From: an uncultured cyanobacterium
GTDB lineage: Bacteria > Cyanobacteriota > Cyanobacteriia > PCC-6307 > Cyanobiaceae
Assembly (NCBI GenBank): GCA_903831165.1
Contig: CAIKWV010000500.1
Span: 1 to 15,789, forward strand
Length of the DNA: 15,789 nt
Direction of reading: 5' to 3'
Shown here: piece by piece, positions 8,738-15,789 of the stretch
Layout: each line of letters starts with the position of its first letter
Numbering within the stretch: the first letter of the stretch is position 1
Program-made: the position numbers and the translations under genes
The notes under the pieces: generated by a model
What the model saw: the letters and a program-made list of their open reading frames with translations, nothing else
What the model was told of the DNA's origin: nothing
Databases searched by the model: none

Positions 8738-10302
8738 TGATCGACGCCCTGCGAAGCGCACTGCCGCTGTTCGGCCTGGCCCTGGGGCTGCTGTTGGCGC
8801 TGCTGGCGGTGGGCAGCCTGCTGGGCAAGCTCCTGGGCATGCATCGCTGGGGCATACCCGAGGCGCTGCTGGCGGGCTCGCTGGGGTTGCTGATCGCCCC
8901 CACCGGCGCCCTTCCCCTGATTCCACCGGCGGTGATCAGCCTCTGGGATCAGCTGCCCCTGATCCTGCTGACCCTGGTGTTCGCCAGCCTGTTGCTGGGA
9001 AAACCGCTGCCGGCGCCGGGGGGACTGTGGCGTCCGCTCTCGGCCCAGATGCTGATGGCCCTCACTCTGGCCTTCGGCCAGTACGTGGTGGCCGGCCTGG
9101 CGGTGATGCTGGTGCTGCAGCCCCTGCTGGGGGCTCCGGCGGTGATGGCCTGCCTGATCGAGGTGGCCTTCGAGGGGGGGCATGGTTCGGCCGCCGCCAT
9201 GGGCCCCACCTATGCGCGCCTGGGCCTGGAGAGCGGTGAAGCCCTGGGCCTGGCGATGGCAACCGTCGGCCTGCTGGCCTCCACGTTGGTGGGGGGATTG
9301 GTGGTGGTGCTGGCCCGGCGCCGGCGCTGGTTGCTCAGTGATGGGCTGGCCGGGTTTGAAGCTGGTGCCGCTTCAGCAGGCGATTTGCCGCCCACTTCAG
9401 CGCAGGCTGCCCAGCCGCCTGATCTGGGATCGGCAGCCGCGGCCCTCGCTCCACCCGGGGCGGGGACAGAGCCCGTGGAGCCGCTGAACCGTGCCACAGC
9501 TCGGAATGCCGGACCGCCCCCGGCGCGACCTCTGGTTGCGCAGGCTCAGGCTCGGCAAACCCTGCCCGGACAGGCCGCGGCCGTTCGTCCGGCGACGGCG
9601 TCTGCTGCGCCGCCGGCACCGCTTGCCCTGGGGGCCGTGAACCTGGCCCTGAACGGCGTGGCGGTGGCGATCGGCTGGGGAATGCTCGAGGGCCTGCGCC
9701 TGCTGGCCGAGAGGCTGGGGGGCGGCTTCGCGATGGTGATCGAAGCCCTGCCGGTCTTCCCGCTGGCGCTGGTGGGTTCCCTGCTGGTGCGGCTGGTGCT
9801 GGAGCGCAGCGGCCAGGCCCACTGGGCCTCCGCTCCGATTCAGAACCGGATCGGCACCCTCTCGGCCGACCTGCTGATCACGGCGGCCACCGCCTGCCTG
9901 GATCTGTCGCTGCTGGCGAAGGACTGGTTGCCGCTGACGGTGCTGGCCGTGGTGGGCCTGCTCTGGAATCTGGCGGTGTTTCTGCTGTTGGCGCCGCGCA
10001 TCCTGCCGTCCAGCTGGTTCGAACGGGGCCTGATCGAGTTCGGCCAGGCCACCGGTGTGGCCGCCAGTGGCCTGCTGCTGCTGAACATGGTCGATCCCGA
10101 AGACCGCAATGGCACCCTGACGCCGTTCTCGATCAAACAGCTGCTCCTGCAGCCCCTGTTGGCCGGTGGGGTGATCACGGTGGTGGCGCCGCTGGCGGTG
10201 GACAGCTGGGGGCTGCCGACCTGGACCGCCTTCTGCCTGGCCCTGGTGGTGCTTTGGATCGGCCTCGGCCTCTGGTTGGCCCGCCGGGCGGCACTGAGCT
10301 GA
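8734..10302 (+). CDS. GltS-like sodium/glutamate symporter family protein
   Basis: A 522-residue membrane protein with roughly five or six hydrophobic segments in each half (about 8-196 and 298-518). FEGGHGSAAAMGPTY (146-160) is the re-entrant pore-loop signature of the first half of GltS (ESS family) carriers, and EFGQATGVAASGLLLLN (435-451) is its counterpart in the inverted second half. GltS imports glutamate with Na+; the exact substrate here is uncertain because this branch is divergent. Residues 197-297 form a Pro/Ala/Gln-rich hydrophilic insert that accounts for most of the excess over the roughly 400 residues usual for GltS. The start overlaps the stop of the S9 peptidase gene (ATGA at 8734-8737), implying translational coupling; ATG at 8737 is an equally possible start. 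The pairing suggests peptide breakdown linked to amino-acid movement, which is inference. Confidence 0.85.
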   Translation: MMIDALRSALPLFGLALGLLLALLAVGSLLGKLLGMHRWGIPEALLAGSLGLLIAPTGALPLIPPAVISLWDQLPLILLTLVFASLLLGKPLPAPGGLWRPLSAQMLMALTLAFGQYVVAGLAVMLVLQPLLGAPAVMACLIEVAFEGGHGSAAAMGPTYARLGLESGEALGLAMATVGLLASTLVGGLVVVLARRRRWLLSDGLAGFEAGAASAGDLPPTSAQAAQPPDLGSAAAALAPPGAGTEPVEPLNRATARNAGPPPARPLVAQAQARQTLPGQAAAVRPATASAAPPAPLALGAVNLALNGVAVAIGWGMLEGLRLLAERLGGGFAMVIEALPVFPLALVGSLLVRLVLERSGQAHWASAPIQNRIGTLSADLLITAATACLDLSLLAKDWLPLTVLAVVGLLWNLAVFLLLAPRILPSSWFERGLIEFGQATGVAASGLLLLNMVDPEDRNGTLTPFSIKQLLLQPLLAGGVITVVAPLAVDSWGLPTWTAFCLALVVLWIGLGLWLARRAALS

Positions 10303-10908
10303 AGACCCCTTGGACAGGCCCGGGCGGCAGGCAGGAGCAGAGCGAAGGCTGAGAAGGCAAGCTGAGAGCCCTGGCTGCCAGCGGCCTGTTCGCCGTGCAG
10401 GCGTTGCAACGCGATCGGCCTCGGATCCCCGGGCTGGATCCGGGGCTGAGCATCCCAGGGAGAGGCCGTTGCCAATCTTGCCGGGGGTATGGCGGCCCAG
10501 GCTGGGGTTCCCCATCCGTGGCCATCACCAAGGCTTCGTTTACTGGGGGAGCCGGCAAACGCTTGGCATGGCAACGTTGAGCGGGAGCCGGGCCTGCTCA
10601 GCGCCAACCCTTCGCATCAGCGCAGTCTCTCGTCAGCGACCCCCAGGCTTCGAGGGGCCTCAGGCCGCTCAGCTCACCATTTTTTGCGCCTTTCTTGCAG
10701 GACAACGTTGCATCCAGGCGGCATCCTTGGTCTGCAAACCTTCCCTCGTTGACCAACCACTTTCCCCTGAGCCCCGGCCTTCTGTTGGTCCACCGTCGTC
10801 GTGGGCGCACCGAGATAGCGGGCCGTTCCGGTTCGCTGTAGCGGCAGCTTCTCTCCCCCAGCCCGTGCCGGCGAGCAGGTTTGTGTAGACCATCGCGGAT
10901 CACCGCGT
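10303..10908. other. Long spacer between the GltS-like and monooxygenase genes
   Basis: About 600 bp with no gene I can support. A forward frame open over most of it (10310-10888) shows no domain and no coding-type third-position bias. The spacer holds a strong hairpin (10575-10603, listed separately), a smaller one (CCCCGG 10427-10432 with CCGGGG 10440-10445), and a run of six Ts at 10680-10685 placed 9 bases after an imperfect GC-rich stem. It may carry the 3' end of the peptidase/transporter message, a promoter and leader for the monooxygenase operon, or a small RNA. No tRNA fold was found. Confidence 0.45.
10575..10603. other. 11-bp stem-loop in spacer
   Basis: CGTTGAGCGGG (10575-10585) pairs with CCTGCTCAGCG (10593-10603) over 11 positions, two of them G-T wobbles, around the 7-base loop AGCCGGG. 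No T-run follows on either strand, so it is not an intrinsic terminator. It could be part of a structured leader or small RNA. Confidence 0.45.
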
Positions 10909-12069
10909 GTGCTCGTATCACCCTCCTTCGGACCCCGACGTTTTCTGCCCGCGACACCGTTGCCGACCCCTCTGCGCACAGCGATTCTTGGTGGAGGCAT
11001 CTCCGGCCTGGCCCTGGCCCTGGGTCTGCAGCGGGGTCAGCTGGCTTGCGGGCAACGGGAGCTGGAGGTGGTGGTCTGGGAGCGCCATGGACGCAACCAA
11101 CCCTGTGGTTTCGGCTTCCTGCTGCTCGCCGGCGGCCTCCAGGCGCTGCAGTCGTTGGGCTTGGACCCCCGGGGGCAGGGGCTGGGTCAGCCCCTGGATC
11201 GCCTCCGGCTCTGCCTCGATAACGGCCAGCCGATCAGGGAGCATCGCCTGGAGCAGGTGCTGGCCGTGGATCGCTCGACCCTGCTGCGGGCCCTGCAGGG
11301 GGCTTTGCCCGCGGACGCGATCCGCTTCGACCACGAACTGCAGGATCTGGAATGGCAGGGGGAGTGGGTGCAAGCAGCCCATTTCAGCAATCAGCAACGG
11401 CACAGCGCCGATGTCTTCATCGGGGCCGATGGCGTCAACTCCCACTGCCGCCGGCACATCGTGGCCATGGCGCCGCGCCCGGCCCGGGTCCGGGAGATCG
11501 TGGCCCTCGTGGAGCTGCCGGACCTGGCGGCGGAACTGGGCTTGGATTTCCTCAAGTTGCTCGACCCGCGTGGCGGTCTGGCGGCCGGCCTGATCCCGCT
11601 GCCCAAGGGGCGGGTGCTCTGGTTCGTGCAGTTCGACGGCGAGCGCTTTGCCCCGCCCCAACCGGCCGCAATCCCTGACTTTCTCCGACGCCATGTGGGC
11701 CATTTCGCCCTGCCCCTGCAACGGGCCATCGCTGCAACGGATCTGGGCCAGGCCCATCTCTGGCAACCCTGGGATGTGGATCCGCCGGCCCGGTTGGTGC
11801 GCGGCAATCTGGCCCTGGTCGGCGACGCGGCCCACCCCCTGCTGCCCTTCACCAGTCAGGGCTTGAACCTGGCCCTGGAGGATGGGGCCCTGCTGGCCGA
11901 GGCCCTGCTGCGGTGCGACAGCGCGGCCTCCCTGGCCTTTGCCCTGCAGAGCTATGCCCAGCAGCGGCAACCGCTGCTGCCGCGCTATGTGTCCCTGGGA
12001 CGCCAGATCGCCAGGGATTTCGTGGCTCCCCTGAACAGCGCTGGCCACCGCGTGCCCCTGGCCCTGTGA
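10909..12069 (+). CDS. FAD-dependent monooxygenase, PHBH/UbiH-like
   Basis: A 386-residue class A flavoprotein monooxygenase, an NAD(P)H-dependent enzyme type that hydroxylates or epoxidises small organic substrates. The FAD-binding Rossmann motif GGGISG is at 28-33 (AILGGGISGLALALGL), the DG motif GADGVNS at 172-178 binds FAD and NAD(P)H, and the GD motif GDAAHPLLPFTSQGLNLALEDG at 305-326 contacts the FAD ribityl chain. No membrane segment or signal peptide is seen. The longest frame starts at a GTG (10909); a TTG at 10960 would give a start only about six residues before the Rossmann strand, closer to the family norm, so the first 17 residues are doubtful. Neither start has a clear ribosome site. 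The stop overlaps the start of the PatB-like gene (GTGA), so both are likely made together. The substrate is unknown. Confidence 0.88.
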   Translation: MLVSPSFGPRRFLPATPLPTPLRTAILGGGISGLALALGLQRGQLACGQRELEVVVWERHGRNQPCGFGFLLLAGGLQALQSLGLDPRGQGLGQPLDRLRLCLDNGQPIREHRLEQVLAVDRSTLLRALQGALPADAIRFDHELQDLEWQGEWVQAAHFSNQQRHSADVFIGADGVNSHCRRHIVAMAPRPARVREIVALVELPDLAAELGLDFLKLLDPRGGLAAGLIPLPKGRVLWFVQFDGERFAPPQPAAIPDFLRRHVGHFALPLQRAIAATDLGQAHLWQPWDVDPPARLVRGNLALVGDAAHPLLPFTSQGLNLALEDGALLAEALLRCDSAASLAFALQSYAQQRQPLLPRYVSLGRQIARDFVAPLNSAGHRVPLAL

Positions 12070-13271
12070 GTACCCAGCCCACCAGCCGCTTCGGCGACGA
12101 GGCCGTCCCCCTGGAGTTGCTGCGGGCCCGGGCCCACAACCAGCGCTGGGCCGAGCAGCCCGACGATGTGATCCCCCTGACCGCCGCCGATCCGGATTTC
12201 CCGGCGGCACCGGTGATCCGGCAGGCCCTGATCGACTACGTCAGCAGCGGCGTGTTCAGCTACGGACCCGCGGGTGGCCTTTTCGAATTCCGCCAGGCGG
12301 TGGCCCGCCACTGGCGCCAGCAGCGCAGCGCCGACCTGGACGCCTCTGGGGTGATCGCCGTCAACAGTGCGGCGGCGGGCCTGGCCCTGCTCTGCCGCCA
12401 CTGGTTGTCACCGGGCGATGAGGCGATCATCGGCGATCCGGTCGATTTCCTGTTCGGCCATGGCGTCAGGGCCGCTGGCGGGGTTCCGGTGACCTGGCCG
12501 ATCGATCGTTTCACCCCCCTCGATCCTGCCGATCTGGAGCGCTATCTGACGCCGCGCACCCGTCTGCTCTGCCTGTGCAATCCCCACAATCCCCTGGGTC
12601 GCTGCTTTCGCCGTGACGAGCTCGAAACCCTGGTGCGTTTCTGCCTGGAGCGGGGGATCAAGGTGTTGAGCGATGAGATCTGGAGTGAGATCGTCTACCC
12701 ACCGGCGACCTTCACCAGCCTGCTGGCCCTGGCACCGGAGCTGGCCGCCAATGGCGCGGTGGTGCATGGCTTCTCCAAGTCCTTCGGCCTGGCCGGGCTG
12801 CGGGTGGGGTATGTGGCCATGGCCGATCCGGAGGCCGCCGCCCGCCTGCTGGCCGGCAGCGAGCAGCCCTCCACCGTCGATGGGGTCAGCACCCTCAGCC
12901 AGGTGGCCGCCATGGCCGCCTACAGCCCGGACGGCCTGGCCTGGCTGGCGGAGTTCCAGGCGCACCTGAGGCAGCGGCGCGACCAGACCATGGAGGCTTT
13001 GCAGGCCATGCCCGGCGTGCAGGCGATTCCGCCGGAGGCCACCTATGTGGCCTGGGTGCGGCTGCCGCCGGGCAGCGCCAGCGCCGAAACGGTGGTGGCC
13101 CAGCTGCTGGAGCGGCAGCGGCTGGCCGTGGTGCCCGGCAGCCCCCGCTGGTTCGGCCAGCGGGCGGCCGGCCATGTGCGCCTCTGCTTCGCCACCTCCG
13201 CTGGCGTGCTGGCCGAGGGGCTGGAGCGCCTGGCTGCCGGCCTGGAGGAAGCCGCGCGTCAGTCGGGCTGA
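12066..13271 (+). CDS. PatB/MalY-like PLP-dependent aminotransferase or C-S lyase
   Basis: A 401-residue fold-type I PLP enzyme, full length for class I/II aminotransferases. PLTAADPDFPAAPVIRQAL (37-55) and FSYGPAGGLFEFRQAVARHW (64-83) form the N-terminal substrate segment. Asn172 lies in CNPHNPLGR, Asp203 in SDEIWSEIVY, the Schiff-base lysine is Lys238 in HGFSKSFGLAGLRVGY, and Arg372 in VRLCFAT should hold the carboxylate. The ADPDF segment and SDEIW favour the PatB/MalY group (cystathionine beta-lyase-type) over plain aspartate aminotransferases, but the two activities cannot be separated by eye. The frame stays open upstream to 11913. I chose the GTG at 12066 because it overlaps the monooxygenase stop by four bases and places the start correctly relative to homologues. 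It converges on mtnC 70 bp downstream. Confidence 0.88.
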   Translation: MSTQPTSRFGDEAVPLELLRARAHNQRWAEQPDDVIPLTAADPDFPAAPVIRQALIDYVSSGVFSYGPAGGLFEFRQAVARHWRQQRSADLDASGVIAVNSAAAGLALLCRHWLSPGDEAIIGDPVDFLFGHGVRAAGGVPVTWPIDRFTPLDPADLERYLTPRTRLLCLCNPHNPLGRCFRRDELETLVRFCLERGIKVLSDEIWSEIVYPPATFTSLLALAPELAANGAVVHGFSKSFGLAGLRVGYVAMADPEAAARLLAGSEQPSTVDGVSTLSQVAAMAAYSPDGLAWLAEFQAHLRQRRDQTMEALQAMPGVQAIPPEATYVAWVRLPPGSASAETVVAQLLERQRLAVVPGSPRWFGQRAAGHVRLCFATSAGVLAEGLERLAAGLEEAARQSG

Positions 13272-13279
13272 AAGGAGGA

Positions 13280-13319
13280 GCCTGGAACGGGACGCCCGCC
13301 GCTGGTAACGGGGCCAGGC
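13280..13319. terminator. Possible bidirectional stem-loop between converging genes
   Basis: GCCTGG (13280-13285) pairs with CCAGGC (13314-13319) across a 28-base loop that contains a smaller CCCG/CGGG pairing. It lies between the converging PatB-like and mtnC genes, where a shared terminator would be expected. There is no T-run, so the call is weak. Confidence 0.25.
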
Positions 13320-13341
13320 GGAGTGACGTCCGCGGGAGCGC

Positions 13342-14193
13342 TCAGCTGCTGGAGGGAGAAGGCCCCAGGCTGAGCTGGGACAGGGTGCTGATGCAGCTGG
13401 GGCTTGTGGTCGGCCCTGCCCCGGGGTTGTTCGGGCCAGGCATCACCGGCCCGCTTGTTTTGGCGTCCCGATCGCTGAGGACCACCGGGAGCCCGGCCGC
13501 GGCGGCCGCCTGCAGTTCCGCCTCGGAGTCACTGAGGAACAAGACCTGGCGGGGATCGACGCCCATGGCCTCGCAGATGCGCTGATAACTGCCCACCTCG
13601 TGTTTGCCACCGCTGTGGGTATCGAACCAGTGGCTGAACAGGGGGCGCAGATCGCCCGCCTGGCTGTGGCCATAGAGCAGCTGCTGGGCGGCGATCGAAC
13701 CGGAGGAATAGACCGCCAGCACCAGCCCCTGGCGATGCCACAGCCGCAGGGTGTCGGGCACCTCCTCAAACAGGGTGCCGACCAGCTCGCCGCGGCCATA
13801 GCCCTCGCGCCAGACCAGGCCCTGCAGTTCCTTGAGCGGCGTGAACTTGCGATCCACCGCGATCAACCACTGCAGATAGGGAACGATCAGCGCGGCATCC
13901 CGTCCAGAGGCGCCGGATCCCCCGGTGGCGACAGCCCCGGAATCGGGTGCGGCCAGCACCAGACCAAGGTCGCGGGCCGCAGCCAGCAGCTGCTGGGCCT
14001 GGGGGTCGCCATCCTGCTGCCAACCCTGCAGCACCGCCTCCACCAGGACCCGCACCTCGGCATCGTCGCCATGGCGCGCCAGAAAGGGCCCCAGCTCCCG
14101 GGCCGCATAGGGGAAGAGGGTGCCGCTGACGAAACTCACCGGGCAGGTGGTGCCCTCGATGTCGAGCAGGACGTGGCTGATCGCCGGGGTCAT
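13342..14193 (-). CDS. mtnC: Enolase-phosphatase E1 (methionine salvage)
   Basis: A 283-residue HAD-family enzyme that enolises and then dephosphorylates 2,3-diketo-5-methylthiopentyl-1-phosphate, giving the acireductone of the methionine salvage pathway. HAD motif I is LLDIEGTTCPVSF with Asp11 and Glu13; motif II is the YSSGS serine region (162-166); the conserved lysine is Lys197 in SGGKHEVGSY; motif III/IV is FLSDSEAEL with Asp222. The family cap domain is recognisable in SFVSGTLFPYA and PYLQWLIAVDRKFTPLKELQG. The product is longer than the roughly 230-250 residues usual for bacterial MtnC: a Gly/Ser-rich insert at about 84-98 and a Pro/Ser-rich tail from about 245 account for this. The ATG at 14191-14193 overlaps the mtnB stop by four bases, so translation is coupled. 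Confidence 0.95.
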   Translation of the reverse strand: MTPAISHVLLDIEGTTCPVSFVSGTLFPYAARELGPFLARHGDDAEVRVLVEAVLQGWQQDGDPQAQQLLAAARDLGLVLAAPDSGAVATGGSGASGRDAALIVPYLQWLIAVDRKFTPLKELQGLVWREGYGRGELVGTLFEEVPDTLRLWHRQGLVLAVYSSGSIAAQQLLYGHSQAGDLRPLFSHWFDTHSGGKHEVGSYQRICEAMGVDPRQVLFLSDSEAELQAAAAAGLPVVLSDRDAKTSGPVMPGPNNPGAGPTTSPSCISTLSQLSLGPSPSSS

Positions 14194-14900
14194 GGCAGGG
14201 CTCCGATGCCGGTGGCCGCCACCAGCAGCAGCTGGCGCCAGTATTGCTCCAGCAGGAACTCCAGGATCTCCAGATGGCGGCGGGCGCTGCTGAGATCCCG
14301 GCCCCAGGCATAGAGGCCGTGCCCACTGATCAGCAGGCCGTAGGGGGCCTCGGGCAGAAGGGGACGGGCGTGCTCGCTGAGGCGTTGCAGATCCTGATCG
14401 TTGGCCAGAACCGGCAGGGAGATCTGCTGGTGGTGGCTGCTGATGCCCTCCAGTCCCTTGAGCATTTCCAGCCCTTCGAGCAGCAGCTGATGAACAGAGC
14501 CCGCCTCCATCGCGTCGTCAGCGGGCTCCGGCCGCCCGTGGCGATGGAGCGCCATGGCGTAGCGCGACAGCAGCGTGGCGGCCTGGGAGTGGGTGTGGAG
14601 CACGGCGCCGGCGCCGGTGGCCGCCACGATCATGAGGTGCAACGCGGTTTCGGCGCTGGCGCGGCCGGCGCCTGCCAGCACGGTCCCCCGGCCATCCACC
14701 TGGATCAGATCCGCCGGCTGGACGCTGCCCTTGTCCACCCCGCTCGGGGCCATCAGCAGCTGCAGCGGGTCCCGGCTGATCACGCAGCTGAAGTTGCCGC
14801 CGGTGCCATCACACCAGCCGCGCCGATGGATGTCCGCCATCGCCTGGCAGAGGCTGTCGGCCAATTCGCTGACGGGCACGGTGTCGACCTGCGCGTTCAT
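14190..14900 (-). CDS. mtnB: Methylthioribulose-1-phosphate dehydratase
   Basis: A 236-residue class II aldolase/adducin-fold enzyme that dehydrates 5-methylthioribulose-1-phosphate to the diketo compound consumed by MtnC. The family opening is HRRGWCDGTGGNFSCVIS (25-42), followed by APSGVDKG (51-58) and the catalytic-type glutamate Glu84 in ASAETALH. The zinc site comprises His102 and His104 in LHTHSQAATLLSR, with His194 in ISGHGLYAWGRD. These motifs distinguish it from fuculose-phosphate aldolases. The ATG at 14898-14900 lies 24 bp after the mutM stop and has no obvious ribosome site. mtnC follows with a four-base overlap, placing two consecutive pathway steps in one transcript. The acireductone dioxygenase and upstream mtnA/mtnP genes are not in the window. 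Confidence 0.96.
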   Translation of the reverse strand: MNAQVDTVPVSELADSLCQAMADIHRRGWCDGTGGNFSCVISRDPLQLLMAPSGVDKGSVQPADLIQVDGRGTVLAGAGRASAETALHLMIVAATGAGAVLHTHSQAATLLSRYAMALHRHGRPEPADDAMEAGSVHQLLLEGLEMLKGLEGISSHHQQISLPVLANDQDLQRLSEHARPLLPEAPYGLLISGHGLYAWGRDLSSARRHLEILEFLLEQYWRQLLLVAATGIGALP

Positions 14901-14924
14901 GGATTCAGTCTGCGGGTTGGCGGT

Positions 14925-15776
14925 TCAGGACTGGCAGCTGGGGCACCAGTGGCTGCTGCGTCCTCCCAGGCGCTCGCGCTGGATCGGCGTGCCGCAGCGG
15001 CGGCAGGGCTGGCCGGAGCGGCGGTAGACCCAGGCCACACCGCCATAGTTGCCATTGGTGCCGGTCAGATCGCGGAAGTCGCTGAAGGTGGTGCCGCCGG
15101 CGCCGATGCTGGTCTGCAGCACCTCCACCAGGGCCTGGCGCAGGGTTTCCAGCTGCGGCAGCAGGAGCTGCTGGCTGGGGGTATGGGGTCGGATCCCGGC
15201 CGCGAACAACGACTCATCGGCGTAGATGTTGCCGACCCCGGCCACCAGCGTCTGGTCGAGCAGGGCCGTCTTGATCGGGCGGCTTGATCGCCTGAGGCGC
15301 TGGTGCAGATGGTCGGCGTCGAAGGCCTCGCTGAAGGGTTCCGGGCCCAGCCTGGCCAGCCCCGTGATCACGGATTCGGTGGCGCGACCGGGGGGCACCC
15401 ACCACATCTCTCCGAAGCTGCGGGTGTCGACGAAGCGCAGCTCCGGTCCCTGTTCTGACCAGATCCTGACCCGGGTGTGGGCACAGGGGGGCTGCTCGCT
15501 CTCCAGCCAGAGGAACTGGCCGGTCATGCGCAGGTGCACCCCCCACTGGCCGGCGGTATCGCCATCGGCGCTGTGCTGGAGATCGGCCAGCAGATACTTG
15601 CCGCGCCGCCTCCAGCGGCTGACGCGGGTGTCCGTCAGGGCGAGGGCGAACAGGTCGGGATCGGGGGGAGCGGCGATGGCGCGCGCTCGCAGGACCTCCA
15701 GCCGGGCGATGGTCATGCCGGTGGTGCGCTGCTCCAGGCCCCGCCTGACGGTTTCGACTTCAGGCAGCTCCGGCAC
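14925..15776 (-). CDS. mutM: Formamidopyrimidine-DNA glycosylase (Fpg)
   Basis: A 283-residue base-excision repair enzyme that removes 8-oxoguanine and ring-opened purines and nicks the abasic site. PELPEVETVRRGL follows the initiator, so Pro2 becomes the catalytic N-terminal amine, with Glu3 beside it. Lys60 in RRRGKYLL is the conserved DNA-contacting lysine. The helix-two-turn-helix includes DQTLVAGVGNIYADESLF (174-191). The C-terminal zinc finger has Cys258, 261, 278 and 281, with Arg273 between the pairs, and is complete. The start codon is GTG (15774-15776) with AGGA (15781-15784) four bases upstream. It fits because the mature enzyme must begin with that proline. It is the first visible gene of the mutM-mtnB-mtnC run; anything upstream lies beyond the window. 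Confidence 0.97.
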   Translation of the reverse strand: MPELPEVETVRRGLEQRTTGMTIARLEVLRARAIAAPPDPDLFALALTDTRVSRWRRRGKYLLADLQHSADGDTAGQWGVHLRMTGQFLWLESEQPPCAHTRVRIWSEQGPELRFVDTRSFGEMWWVPPGRATESVITGLARLGPEPFSEAFDADHLHQRLRRSSRPIKTALLDQTLVAGVGNIYADESLFAAGIRPHTPSQQLLLPQLETLRQALVEVLQTSIGAGGTTFSDFRDLTGTNGNYGGVAWVYRRSGQPCRRCGTPIQRERLGGRSSHWCPSCQS

Positions 15777-15789
15777 AGGATCCTGGGCA

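Noticed and set aside
10652..10685. Possible intrinsic terminator: an imperfect GAG-GGCC stem followed by six Ts
   Set aside because: The T-run is 9 bases from the end of the stem and the stem has a mismatch after three pairs, so it does not meet the usual form.
10310..10888. 192-codon forward frame filling the spacer before the monooxygenase
   Set aside because: Starts at TTG, shows no coding-type third-position bias and no domain. It is most likely a chance open frame in GC-rich DNA.
10918..12210. 430-codon minus-strand frame opposite the monooxygenase
   Set aside because: Gln/Gly/Arg-rich antisense shadow with no motif, while the forward frame carries all three flavin-monooxygenase signatures.

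Overview
The window is GC-rich bacterial DNA (about two thirds G+C by eye in the genes, with mostly G/C third codon positions). It looks like a chromosomal segment of a unicellular picocyanobacterium of the Synechococcus/Cyanobium type. Supporting signs are a secreted DUF3747 protein (a cyanobacterial family), a cyanobacterial-style peptide deformylase, a short S21 ribosomal protein, and a GltS-like carrier and S9 peptidase resembling picocyanobacterial ones. The taxon is inferred from protein character, not from a database search. There is no rRNA, tRNA, CRISPR array, phage gene or intact insertion sequence.

Layout. 1-521 (-): N-terminal part of an SbmA/BacA-like ABC exporter-fold permease, cut by the window edge. 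522-1061: spacer with no gene I can support. 1062-1448 (-): HIT-family protein, divergent from comM (1536-3110, +). 3111-4456: gene-poor, visibly lower-GC stretch holding a hairpin (3203-3234), a striking 57-bp two-tier inverted repeat (3568-3624), and the frameshifted, truncated remnant of a secreted desuccinylase/aspartoacylase-like gene (3724-4111). 4457-6568 (-): a same-strand run of def, a two-helix membrane peptide, a DUF3747 protein and rpsU, closed by a clear intrinsic terminator. 6647-10302 (+): S9-family peptidase overlapped by a GltS-like transporter. 10303-10908: spacer with a strong hairpin. 10909-13271 (+): FAD monooxygenase and PatB/MalY-like PLP enzyme, overlapping by GTGA. 13342-15776 (-): mutM, mtnB and mtnC, with mtnB/mtnC overlapping by ATGA.

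How the genes fit together. mtnB and mtnC encode consecutive steps of the methionine salvage pathway and are probably co-transcribed with the DNA-repair glycosylase gene mutM. def and rpsU both serve translation. The peptidase/GltS-like pair could release and move small peptides or acidic amino acids, but this is inferred from adjacency. The monooxygenase/PatB pair is the only two-enzyme unit whose joint function I cannot name, so it is the best candidate for an uncharacterised pathway. I see no convincing novel defence, mobile or signalling system. The most unusual DNA is the decaying comM-rpsU interval with its palindrome.
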